Origin: Serinus canaria
Taxonomy: Eukaryota; Chordata; Aves; Passeriformes; Fringillidae
Direction of reading: 5' to 3'
DNA: 64,000 nucleotides
Assembly: GCF_022539315.1 (NCBI RefSeq)
Contig: NC_066316.1
Location: 5,781,501 to 5,845,500 of the forward strand
Shown here: piece after piece, positions 1 through 10,580 of the stretch
Position numbering within the stretch: position 1 is the first letter of the stretch
Layout: the number at the start of each line of letters is the position of its first letter
The notes under the pieces: model-generated
Seen by the model: the letters and a program-made list of their open reading frames with translations, nothing else
Databases searched by the model: none
Told to the model about the DNA's origin: nothing
Translations under genes and position numbers: made by a program

Positions 1-1290
1 AAGGCTCTTCCCCAGCCTACTCAATGTCTTCAAGACCTCCAAGGATGAGGCATCCTTCTGTTTTAGGTCCCATAAGTTAATCAAGGAAACTTGCTCTTGC
101 AACTTATTTTTATAGAGGTTTTCATTCCTGTTGTTGTAAAATGTACTGTAGCAGTTTCCTCTTTAGTCTGTGGTTTTTTTGTTTTTTTTTCTTACATCCT
201 AAATAACTCTGTCATTCACACTGAAGTTTTGCAAACTTGGTAACTTGTAGAGTATTTACTGTTCTGCCTTGAGAGAGGACACAGATTTCATTCAGCAGAA
301 GTTAAGTGATACCACCACAAAATGACATATCAACTTCTAGCTGGCACTTAGTCTTTTTTATCATACATATTTCTTTTAGATAAGCTGTGTAAATGCTGAC
401 ATAACCTTCAGGTTTTGGATAATTTGGGTGTAGGTACTGGTGATGGTGTGAGGAGGATGGGGTAGTAAAGGCAAAGGGAATGGTTTCCATTGATGTTACT
501 TTCATTAACTCTGCTTTCAGTTGAAGCTTTTTCCCCAGAGGGGTGTATGACCTTCTGTGTGCTGCTAAACAGCTGCACTGCAGTGCTAGGTCCCAGGTCT
601 CCTTCCCTGGGATGGACTGGTTGTGCCCTCAGTTTCAATGGAATGGCTTGTCTCTCTTTCTTGGTGTTCCATAACACTGTAAGATGAAAATGCCCTCAAG
701 GCATCCTAAACTTTGCCAATACTAAGAGAAAATAGGAAGGAGAAATTTGGTTCCTCTAAATAGAACTAAACAGTAAGAGATGTGGATGCTTTTACAGTGT
801 TTCTGTGTTACTGTTGTCATTCTCTAAAGTATCTTCCTGTCCTTTAAAGAATAGCAGCACCTGGAATATTTTTTCCAGACTTGTAAATCTCCTTACAATT
901 ACTTCACTGACTTTTCTTTCCTATTTGATTTACCCATGACTCCCAGACAATATTTTTAGCATGTTCTCAAGCTCACATTGATGTCTCTATGTGAATTAAC
1001 TGATTAAAGTCTGTCATTCAGAATAAATATTTGGTTTAGGCTTACCTTTTCCCATCCTGCCAGTTTTCACAAACTGCAGCTTGTGTTTTGTCAGCTAAAG
1101 AACATAACTCCAAAAGGAAAAAAAAAAAAAAAAGGTTATTTTCTAAAGTTCTATTTATCCCTCTGTGTGCATATTTGCAGTGTGTTTGAACAGTAGGAAA
1201 ACCCAAGATCTGCAGATTAGCCAGCAAGAGCTGCTTACACCAGCAAGGCTGGTTTGTGGTAAGTGTGCTTGTCCTTGGCTGAGAGAAGAA
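1..1290. other. non-coding DNA, nothing recognised
   Basis: Unique AT-rich sequence with no recognisable gene. There is a T-rich patch near 173-192 and a pure A run of about 17 bases near 1118-1134. The short open frames on both strands overlap each other and carry no domain or splice context, so I treat them as chance. Confidence 0.6.
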
Positions 1291-1735
1291 TCACCATAGA
1301 ATGGTTTGGGTTGGAAGGAACCTTAAAGATAATCTAATCCAACTCCTCTAGCTTGGGCAGTGATACCTTCCACTAGAGCAGGTTGCTCAGAGCTCCATCC
1401 AGCCTGGCCTTGAACACTTCCAGAGATGGGACAGCCACATCTCTGGGCAGCCAGTGTCTCATCAACCTCATAGGGAAGAATTTTTTCCTAATATCCCACC
1501 TAAGCCTGCCCTCTGTCAGTTTAAAGTCATCACCTCTTGCCTGTCACTGCAGGCCCTTTTAAATAGTCCCACCCCACTGTCCTGTGGGCTTCTCCTGGTA
1601 CTGGGAGGCCACAACTGGCTCACCCCTCAGCCTTCTCTTCTCCAGTGGCAGAGGTGCTCCATCCCTCTGATTAATTTGGTGGCCCCCTTTGGACTCACTA
1701 AACCAGATCCATGTTGTTTTTGTGCTGGCACTTGC
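1291..1735 (-). mobile_element. CR1 LINE, 5'-truncated 3' end
   Basis: The plus strand opens with the reverse complement of the canonical avian CR1 3' terminus (ATAGAATGGTTTGGGTTGGA at about 1297-1316). It then continues through the conserved 3' block in the expected order. Landmarks are the AGGTTGCTCAGAGC segment (1380-1393), the CCAGCCTGGCCTTGAACAC segment (1399-1417), the TTTTTTCCTAATATCCCACC segment (1482-1501) and the pyrimidine-rich part corresponding to the end of ORF2 (about 1600-1735). CR1 moves by target-primed reverse transcription and is usually 5'-truncated, as here: only about 445 bases survive and no intact reverse transcriptase is present. Overlapping open frames at 1454-1741 on both strands are by-products of the repeat. 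The boundary at 1735 is approximate; the 3' boundary at 1291 is well supported. Confidence 0.93.
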
Positions 1736-4700
1736 TAACAAGCTGACTTGTTTCCCTTTGGAGTGAATCCCATGCTGCTCACTGTTTCAATGTCTTCCTG
1801 ATTCCCACCAGCCTTCATGGTGTCCTCATGTTCAAGAAGAGATTCAGCTGGCTTTGTGGGGTGCACATTAACTCTAAATCTTATGCATTGAAATACCTTC
1901 TGCAGAACGAGACATAAAGGAGGGCAGATTTTGCCTTCTATGACTCTACACCAGTTTATAAACCTGCCTTTTCTGTGGTGAACTATAAGTAACAACAAAA
2001 AAAAAAACCACAGAAGGGATTTGAAACATATGAAAGACTTTATCACATTAAGTAAATGGTAGTGAAATTGCAAAAATGTTACATAGCCCCTTGTTTGTCA
2101 CTAAAGGGTATCCGAAGGAGGCTCTTTGTTTTTCATTCCTTCTCTGATCCCTCATTTCCTCTAGGTGTTGGAGAGTCTGAATTAACTCTTCATGTTTCCT
2201 TGCCTGGATAAAAGTGGCTAGGCAGTCAGCAGTCAGGTGGGAAAGGAATGACCTCTGTTCCCCTTTGGAACAGAGATCCTTCATGGTGTACCATCAACTT
2301 CCAAGTCTCTTTTGGGTGTGTTTTTTTCCCTGCAGGGCTTGAAACATTTTCATGTTTTTCCTCTCAAGTCCTTGAGTTTTTAACTCACCTATCTGAACAA
2401 TCTTACCTTTGCCTACAATTTTACTTTTCTTACCTTGGACAGGTCTGCTCAATTTGTTTTTCACAGCTTATTCTCAAAACTCAGCAATTTTCTCAGAAGT
2501 TGGAGTCAAGGTTACAGAGCTGTGCTGTATCAGCTGGCCTTGGATTACACACAGCTGAACCCTTGAGATTACTGCTAGCAAAATGAAGACAAGAAGTTAA
2601 TTCAGCTTTCTTCTAGTAAAAACCCCAAACAGTTTGGGATGAAGAATCATAGTGATTGTTTCTTTCCTAGTCATGTAGCATCAAAATTCTAGTCTGATTA
2701 AATCTAGGTAATTTGAAGAAGCATCTTTTAATGAATTAGGCCTGAAAAGCAAATATAGACCTGAGGTAATTGCTGTCTCATCTTTGATCTAGTGCCTGTT
2801 GGTGATGCTTGAAAAAGATTCTTGCCTTGCTCAGAGCTGAGGGGGCTGCATAGAGTGGGACAGAGAAGTGATGATCATGGAGTCATGAGGATGCCAGTGT
2901 CATGGCTGTTTTCTCTAGGAACAATATCTCTTTAAAGAACTGAAATGGAATATGCTATTCTTTTAAACTCTCGAGCTGATTGATAAATCTAGGCTAAGAT
3001 ACAAAGGGACCTGCAGCAATGTTTAGGCACAGATACATCCTCAGATTAATTTACAGAATGTAGCTAATTACAATGACAGCTTTCTTGCTTGCTTTTTTTC
3101 CTGTAGGTTCTGTTTGCAGTAGTCTATGGCTAATAAAACTGTCAATTTTCTTTTACTTCAATAAAAGGTCACCCCCTGACAACAGCTCTGTGCCTCCTAA
3201 CAGCTACTGCCTTTATTAATATTTAAAATGTACACAGTGATATTTCCAAAAGGTCAGACTTTTAAAAGACATAAAATGTCATCCCTAATTCTTTTCCCTC
3301 CCAGCCTAATTCTCTGCCTCCTCTTCCCCATCCACCATTTATATGTTCTATTTTAGGTACAGTATTTAGCATGGCTTGTGTTAAATCAGATAAACATCAA
3401 GTGTTTCCCTCTTGCTGTATTACAGAGAGGCAAAGGATAAATTTGTCACTGATTCACAGTCCAACAAGTTGTGTATGTGGATTCCAATTCTGGCTGTAGC
3501 ATAGATTCCCTTGAGTTAAATGAGTAATTTGTTCTGTCAGTTCCTGATTTAAGAATGCATTTAAGCCAGTACCTACCTCCAGGCAGGTAGGGTCAAGAGG
3601 GTATCAAGGCTTCAGCTGAGAATAAGAGCTTAAACTTTTTCCTCCCTGAGGCTTCTCTTCTTCCCATCTAACAGGCAGTCTACAAAATGGAGAAAGTAAT
3701 ACTTCCTAACCTCAGCTCTCTTTAGATGGCAATCTCTCTATTCAGGGTCAGTTTTCCCAAGTATATTTATCTAAACAGCAGCCTGCTCTGCCTGAAAGAG
3801 AATTGAGTAGGGAAAGCATGAACTTTGTCACCTGGCCAGGTCAGAAAATGGTCACTTTTTCCATAAGAAATATGATTATTAGGGCCTCAGAATGTCATTT
3901 GTTGCATCCTCTGCCCAGAGACAGGATTTAAAAAGTCTCTAATTCCTGGCAGAAGCTTGATCATGCTGTTACTTCTTAAATTTTTCCAAGGGTAAAAGAT
4001 TGTTTTGTGGTGAATCATGGATTCTTCACTCACATTGCCCAATAGATAAGCAATACCCAGGCTCACAGGAGTCCTTCTGAAATGCTTTCACAGAAGTCTG
4101 AACTGCAACTGGATGATCTTAATTAGATAGCAGTCCCTATTTTTTTGCGGAGGTTCTGCTGACACAATCTTTCATCTTCTAAACTGTGACTGGTTATAAC
4201 ATCCACCTGAAAGCACTCAACAAAATTAATCTTCAGAACAAGATGAAACATTGAGGAGCAAGGTCTTGTTTGGTGTTAAGTTAGTTCCTCTGCTTTTTTC
4301 CACATGTTAGGATTGCATAGGAAGACACTTCAAGAGCTGATTCCTGACCAGTTACATCACATTTATGTCATCACTGTTCCTCATTCTATCACATCCACTT
4401 TTTCTGAAATGAGGTTTATATGTATAGCTGATTATTTTGTCATAATTAACAGTGTCCTGGATCAGACAATCCAAAAATAGAAGTGAAGGGCTGCTAATAC
4501 AGTCATCAGTCTCTGATAATAAATTGTCCAGTGAAGATGTCTCAGTGCAGGTACTGGGGAAAAATGTGCAATGAACAGAGTTCAACTACAAGGAGTAGTT
4601 GCTGCTGTTCCTTAATGCCCATGACTGAGTGGCAGCAGATTGTTATTCATGTTCTTCCTTCTTTCAGGTTTCATGACAGTATGAGAAAAGTACTTTCTAT

Positions 4701-7700
4701 GCTGAAAGGGACTAATGGCTAGTATCCATCAGCCTAATTCTCTATAAGATAATTTTAAGCCCAGCTGAGAGTCAGAAATAAGATTTTGTAAGCCTTCAAT
4801 TTGGTTTTGGTTTGTTTTAAAGGATTAAGATGATAAAAAATAAATGGATTGGTTATGATAATGTAGTTTAGTTAAAATATAGTATTTCCTGCTGTGGTTT
4901 GTACCCAACTTTGAAGCCTGTAAAAATGCATAGGCACCATGGCGGGGTTAAACATATTGCATTCTAACTAGTTTGATAGTCTCAAACTTAGTTGTTTCTC
5001 TGCCCTGAATGGTGGAATACTGATTTCCATAAGGAGGGGAAACACTGTTGGGTTAAAGGACAGGCCACCCACCTTGTGTGTAATACCAGATCAGTGCACC
5101 TGGTGATCATGAATTGAGAGTCCTGGATCAATAACCCCTTCAGGTGAAGGAGATTCAAACTTACATTTCTTGCTTCCCAAGGGTATGTCCAGCTTTAGGT
5201 CATAAGCAGGTGGTCAGAGACAGATGTGGAGATGGAAGGGCTAGGAGTAAGCATAGCATTGCTCTCCCAAAATCTGACTGCAGTGCAGTAAATGCTGCTT
5301 AAAAGAGAGAAAGAGCTGTCAGGAGCCATCACGTGCAAAAGGATGTGTGGGCCCTTGTCCAACACGTGTCTTCTTCAGGCTACATCCAAGTACAGCAGGC
5401 TTGGGGTGTAGGGAAAAAAATGTCATTGAATTGTTAACACTTGCTTCATTTTCAGTTTATTAGAGGGCTTAGGCAGCTCCCAGCAAGCCCTTCCTCCTCC
5501 ACTGTGCTGGCTTATTAATACGTTTTTAGGTGTTAAAGTCTTACTGTCCTTTTTACATAGTAATTAGACACCTAGCTGGAATTGTGAGTTTTCCTGGGTG
5601 TCCATCATGAGCCTGAGCCAAAGAACTTGTGCAGTAGTTCTGACAGTTCAGTTGTAGGTAGGTGTGGTGCAGGATACCTTGGAAGCAACACAGAAAATTA
5701 TTGATCATGATCTGGGGTATTTGGAAGTGATACTTAGTGACTGGAAGCTCTGGAGCTTTGAAAATTATTTTGTGTTATCTTCAATAATGAATTAACAGCA
5801 TAATGTGTGAAAAGAAATGCTTTGTCTGTGTGAATTTTGGCCTAACTGTACTTGGGACCAAGTGTTAGGGAACTGTTCTTAGTATTCCTTGGGGATCTTA
5901 TAAATACCAGTGTGAGAATTTCAGGCCCTAAAATCTTCAAAAAAAGGAAGTGAAGAATAGTGAGTAATGAGCACAGTTGGAACAGGACTGTTTGAAATCA
6001 GGAGCACAGTGATGTTTGATTGTGATTTTGGGGAATGTAATCTATTTGTGAGCTTAGCAATTTTAACTCCCTTGGGTTTTATAGCTCTACTGATTTATCT
6101 TTAACTACTTTGCTGGTAGTACGGTTGAAAATATATCTGTAGTGATATGTTCCTAATGAAAGCATAAATAGCTGAGTGAATGTGGCTGGCATGTTCCAGG
6201 CAGCAGGAATTTCTGAGCCTGGTGAAAGGTGGCAGTGACTAGAACAAAGCAAATTGATGATTAGGGATATTTTTGATCAGAACTTCTTAAAGGGCCTAAT
6301 CTGGCGACAGCAGTGCTTTCAGCAAATGTAATTGTTATTGAACTGGTCTCTATTTTAGGGAAGGAAGCAAGGAAATAGGAAATAGTCTGGATAGCCTATG
6401 CTTTATTTTTTGTTTTCAAAATAATGCTTGAGTTTATTTTAGCTGAACTAGCTTTTTCAAATACTTTCTTTAGCAAAGTAATGAGTTTAGAATTGTGCTG
6501 AAGTGCTCCATTTAGAACTAATATTTATTTAAGTCTAATTTTGCAAATTTTACTTTTGCTTATGACTGGAACAGGTTTTGCTTTGTGTTAGGTAAATTGG
6601 ATTTTGTCCATCTATCTGTGCTCAGTAAGCTGAAGTATTTTTTGACAAATCAGTTAATTCCTCATTGCAAAACTCTACCCACCTGCTTATCAAAGCCCAG
6701 GCATTGTCAGGTAGGCTTATCGATCAGTACTGCAACTGATTAACAATTAACTGTGATTAATTCTGTAATCACTCTACCATGAAGGTGACAAGCACATGCA
6801 TGGCACTTCCCAGCCTGATCCCGAGTTACAACTCAGCTTGCCTTTGTCCCAGCTACACACCTTTTACACTAATGTAGAAGGCCTTTGAGTTTAGCCTGTC
6901 TTTCTGTTTACGCCATAAACTGTGCTAAAGGCTCACCAAAACCTTAACCAGTGACAGCTTCAGTGTAAGTTATCTCTGTGCACAGGCACAGACTCGATCT
7001 TCTGTCTCCCTTCTTAATCTTCAGGGGGTCCTCAATTCATAATGTATGGGACAGTGGACTAATGAACACACTCAGAAAAGCAGGCAATTGTTTCCTTTTC
7101 AATTCGTGAAAGAGTAATATCTGTGTAGGCATCATTTCCTTACTTGGGTTTTTTCCCCCCCCATACTCCTGCTTCTAAACAAACAGGCAGCTCACAACAA
7201 AAATGCACCATCTTTCAATTAAATCTACCAAGCAATGACCCACCTTAAGTGATGTGATTTTTATTTGCAAAAATGTAGTTCAGTGAAAGCTAAGGCTACC
7301 TGTCTGAATAGAACAGCTGAGCCCATTTTACCTGTGGACAGATTTGGTCCTGCCTTTACTATAGACCTCAATGCTGTATTTACTAGTTTTCCTGCAAAGC
7401 TAATTTATCTTAAAACTATGCTCATTGCTATATAATCAATATTAATGAAAGCAAATACAATTACTGCAGGGCTCCAACAAAGGAAGGGCATACTCTTCCC
7501 CCTTTTCCACTTTTTAATTTTGCATCTACTAATATTTATTAAAAATAAACAGAACTCTTTTCAGCAGAAGCAGTTTTCTTATGTGAATAGGAAAAAAGAG
7601 GGATCTAAGATAAGCAGACCTGAATAGAACTGAACTGATCAATAGAACTGAAAGGTTACTGAAAGCATATGTGCTCCTGGTTTTGAAAGCTAAATCAAAA

Positions 7701-7779
7701 TTTATTTTAGCCAGTCCATCTCACTTGATGTACCAATGTGGAAAATGGATGGTGTTTGCTGCTACCTCCCTGAAAGTGT
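1736..7779. other. gene-free unique DNA
   Basis: Six kilobases of AT-rich sequence without a convincing exon, RNA gene or young repeat. The small open frames (for example around 1735-2586 and 4352-4722) overlap on opposite strands and match no family I know. The stretch contains short homopolymer patches such as a C run near 7156-7162. Ancient, fully eroded repeats may be present but cannot be called by eye. Confidence 0.5.
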
Positions 7780-7956
7780 CTTCTGAGAAAGCCACTTGGG
7801 CAGGCACAGTCACTCAATCCACAGTCACAACACAATTAGGTCAGTGAAAAAAGATAGAAAGGGTCTCCTGTTTAGAGTTCCAGCAAGGTTTATTGTAGAG
7901 TCACACTGAAGGGTCCCAGTGACAAAAGACAAGAAAACAATGCAGGGTCCTGGGTT

Positions 7957-7961
7957 AAGTA
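7957..7961. repeat. left target-site duplication (AAGTA)
   Basis: AAGTA directly precedes the TG that opens the nested LTR and is repeated directly after it at 8376-8380. A 5-base match can occur by chance. It is credible here because the flanking sequence on both sides continues the same older repeat. Confidence 0.55.
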
Positions 7962-8375
7962 TGTGTGTCTGCTGCTCTCTTCATAGAGAGCAGGAGGCAC
8001 AACCTTCCTAGGATTTCTCCTGGGAAAGGCAGTGAGAAAGCTCAGAGAAAGAAGAGAAAACAATTCTTATCTCTATTTGCTGCTCCTGTTGTTTGGCACA
8101 TGTGGAATGTGTCATGGAGATTGTTTACCAAAAGTGATTTGTTAATTGGGCTCTGGTGATGGTTCTTTGCATTGATTGATCAATGAGGCCAAAGCTGTGT
8201 CATGTAAGGCATCATGGGTTTTTCTTTAGTATAGAGTATAGTATATAGTGTAGTGTAATATAGTATAGCTTAACAAAGCAATTGTTCAGCCTTCTGAAAT
8301 CACTGCAGTCATTGCACATTATTATTGTTATTGTTATTATTGTTATTCCCCATTTCAGGGCTCCCTGCTACAATA
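7962..8375 (+). mobile_element. solo LTR of an endogenous retrovirus, nested in copy A
   Basis: The roughly 414-bp segment has the order of a passerine retroviral LTR. It begins TGTGTGTCTGCTGC. A U3 part follows, containing TCTCCTGGGAAAGGCAGTGA (8018-8037), CTCAGAGAAAGAAGAGAAAA and ATGGAGATTGTTTACC. Then comes the diagnostic TATAG/TAGTATA-rich stretch at 8229-8270, then AACAAAGCAATTGTTCAGCC with CTTCTGAA (R/U5-like), and finally CATTTCAGGGCTCCCTGCTA just before the end. AAGTA occurs immediately outside both ends (7957-7961 and 8376-8380), consistent with a 5-bp target-site duplication. When the LTR is removed the flanks rejoin into sequence that follows copy B. The U5 part carries an expanded TTATTG tract (8320-8346). 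No coding region accompanies it, so it is a recombined solo LTR. The exact end (CTACA at 8372 or ATA at 8375) is ambiguous. Confidence 0.72.
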
Positions 8376-8380
8376 AAGTA
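8376..8380. repeat. right target-site duplication (AAGTA)
   Basis: Partner of the AAGTA at 7957-7961. After it, copy A resumes with TGGGGTCAGGGGCCAATGGT, matching copy B at about 10307-10326 (TGGGGTCAGTGGCCAATGGT). Confidence 0.55.
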
Positions 8381-8605
8381 TGGGGTCAGGGGCCAATGGT
8401 CAGTGGGCACAGGGGCAGTACAAGGGCAGGGCAAAGGCAGTGACCTATAGAAAACTGAGGTAGATTAACATAGTGCTGCAGAGCACCATGGGAGAAGCCC
8501 CTTTGTCTCGTCCAATGCCTAAGCTGAGGCATTCTCAAAACCTGGGGTAGATCCTTCCAGGTCAGTTCCCCAGAAGTTCCCCTAATAGGCTCAAAAGCCT
8601 CCACA

Positions 8606-10089
8606 ACTTGGTGTCTCCTTTCTTTGGAGAATATTACTAAAATGATTCATTTCACTGTCCTGTGTTGTTTTATTCTACTCAGCCATGTTCCTTATAGGAA
8701 ACTGTGAACAGCTGAGAGCAGAATGTGGGGGAGAATGATCAAATTGTGTGGTCATCAAGGGCTGAGGAAACAGTACTTTAACAAGGAAAGAAGCAAAGCC
8801 AGAGAATGCTTTTGCAGGGCTCATCCCCACCCCTGGCTCACACAGAACTGAAACTCCAAAAGTCTGTATTATTATTCCTAAGTTGTAATAACCTGACTGA
8901 AGCCAATTTGAAGATTTCTCTGGAGAAAAATTCCCTCCCTGCTCTAGTCAAACCTTCTGTGCTGTAAAGGCTGTCAGAAGAAGGAGCTTGCCCCTGTTGG
9001 ATAAGTGATGTATCACAGACTCCAGTAATACAGGAAAGTTTACAAAGGGAAAACCAGAGTGAGAGGACATTGAAGACTGCTCATCTAAACAGCAAATACT
9101 TGTGCTTTGATTCCATTTGCATCGCTGGCCTGAAAACCAGTCTGAAAAGTATCTAAAATAATGATCAGAAGTGTAAGCTTTGGGGTTGGGTTTTTTTATT
9201 TTATTTTTACTTTGGGACTTTTAACTTTTTCCTATATTTCAAGATTTTCAAGGTGCTGCAAACTCGTGGATGATGATGAATTGTGGTTTTACTTATGCAG
9301 CTAAATTGGCAGCTCTCTAGGACTAATTCTGTTACTCTGAAATTGAGCTGTGTAGAGCTGCAGTGTGATCCTACAGAGCTCTTTGACAAAAGATATTTGA
9401 CCAAATTTATGAGATATTACTGTGGCATTTCCCCCATTTATAATACTTTGATTTAGTTATTAACTAATGTCTCATTTTCAGTGATTCAATCTAAATTTTA
9501 TTGGCAAGAATTACAATGCAGTTGCTAGATTGGGATGCACTTCACAATAAAGGTAATTACATTCTGTTACAGTACAGTGTCATGTATTTTGAATTTCCTA
9601 GCACATGTTTGATTCCTATCAGAATCTTCTATTTTATTGCTGTCCTGCCCCACATTTTTTTATTTCACGTATTTTTTATGCTCAACAATTTAGTTGTGTG
9701 TCTGTAGTGTTGCCACTGGTTCTCAGATTTACTTTTCTATCCCGTGATATATCAGTATACTTACTTTCCTGGAAGGAGTTCAGCTTTGCTCCTTAGTATA
9801 TCATGGTAAATCACTGTAAAAGAATGACATTTTAGTGAAACTTATCCAGTCTATACATACCAAGTGGGATAACAAGAATTCACCAGCTACTCTGCACCCT
9901 TTAGCTTCAAAACCATTTCACCTTCCTTTCCTTAAATATGATCAGCTTGCATACACATGCTGTTGAATGATGGAATCTAGAGCACAGATCAGTCTCCCAC
10001 TGTCATTTATCTCAGATTCCAGTTTTAGGTCAATTAAAAATTTCTTCTAATAGCTGTAGCAGCATGGGGTTTGGATGGTAGATGCTGCT
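8606..10089. other. non-coding DNA between the two LTR-like copies
   Basis: About 1.48 kb with no recognisable retroviral gene, primer-binding site or polypurine tract. If copies A and B were the two LTRs of one provirus this would be its remaining interior, but I see no pol-like or gag-like sequence. A short T-rich tract lies near 9193-9207. The small open frames at 9207-9404 and 9501-9796 look like chance. Confidence 0.5.
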
Positions 10090-10580
10090 ACTTATTTCCC
10101 AAAAAGCATCTCCTGTGGAAAATCTGCTTGGGTGAGCATTCAGGCAGAGCAGTCAAGTCCACACACCACACTCATCACAGCTAGCTCAGCAAAGAGAGGC
10201 AGGAGGGCCTTTTGTATGATAAATTCTGGTGAAGCTTTGTTCCAGCATGCTGAAAGAAAATCAGGGACAAAAGACACTGCCATGTTGGTGTGCACAAGGT
10301 TAAGGATGGGGTCAGTGGCCAATGGTCTGAGGGCACAGGGGTGGCACAAAGGGTGTTGGCCTACAGGGAAGATGGGGCTGGCCACCAGGGATACCACAAC
10401 CAATGGGGAAACAGGGAAAGGAGAAACTACTAGAATTTGGGACATGTGGGGGAAGGAGCTGGGGTGGATCAATGTTGCAAGGCGCCATGGGGGACGTCTT
10501 CTCTTTCAGCCTGGGTGGAGACTCTGTGGAATATTCTTGGAATCCCTGGGATTTCCCTGAAGGGTTCAAAGGATTCCACA
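10090..10580 (-). mobile_element. old LTR-like repeat, copy B
   Basis: This is a diverged sister of copy A in the same minus orientation. On the minus strand it starts TGTGGAATCCTTTGAACCCT at 10580. It shares with copy A the GGCGCCATGGGGGACG / GAGCACCATGGGAGAAG block (about 10480-10496 versus 8478-8496), the GGGCACAGGGG and CCAATGG block at about 10318-10340, and GGGACAAAAGACA at about 10263-10275. It has lost a clear AATAAA in the place where copy A has one. Overlapping open frames on both strands here (10075-10585 plus, 10140-10569 minus) follow from the GC-richer repeat and have no known domain. The inner boundary near 10090 is approximate. Confidence 0.55.

Larger units (their letters stand above)
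7780..8605 (-). mobile_element. old LTR-like repeat, copy A, interrupted by a younger LTR
   Basis: Read on the minus strand this starts at 8605 with TGTGGAGGCTTTTGAGCC. It passes through a block containing CCATTGGCCCCTGACCCCAT (about 8384-8403) and a polyadenylation-like AATAAACCTTGCTGGAAC (about 7880-7897), and fades out near 7780. The same order occurs in copy B (10580 down to about 10090), which begins TGTGGAATCCTTTGAACC. The terminal TG, the internal AATAAA and the general layout resemble passerine endogenous-retrovirus LTRs. No gag, pol or env sequence was recognised beside it. The copy is broken between 7961 and 8376 by the solo LTR at 7962-8375. Alignment is by eye and divergence from copy B is high. 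The family name and the inner boundary near 7780 are uncertain. Confidence 0.6.
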
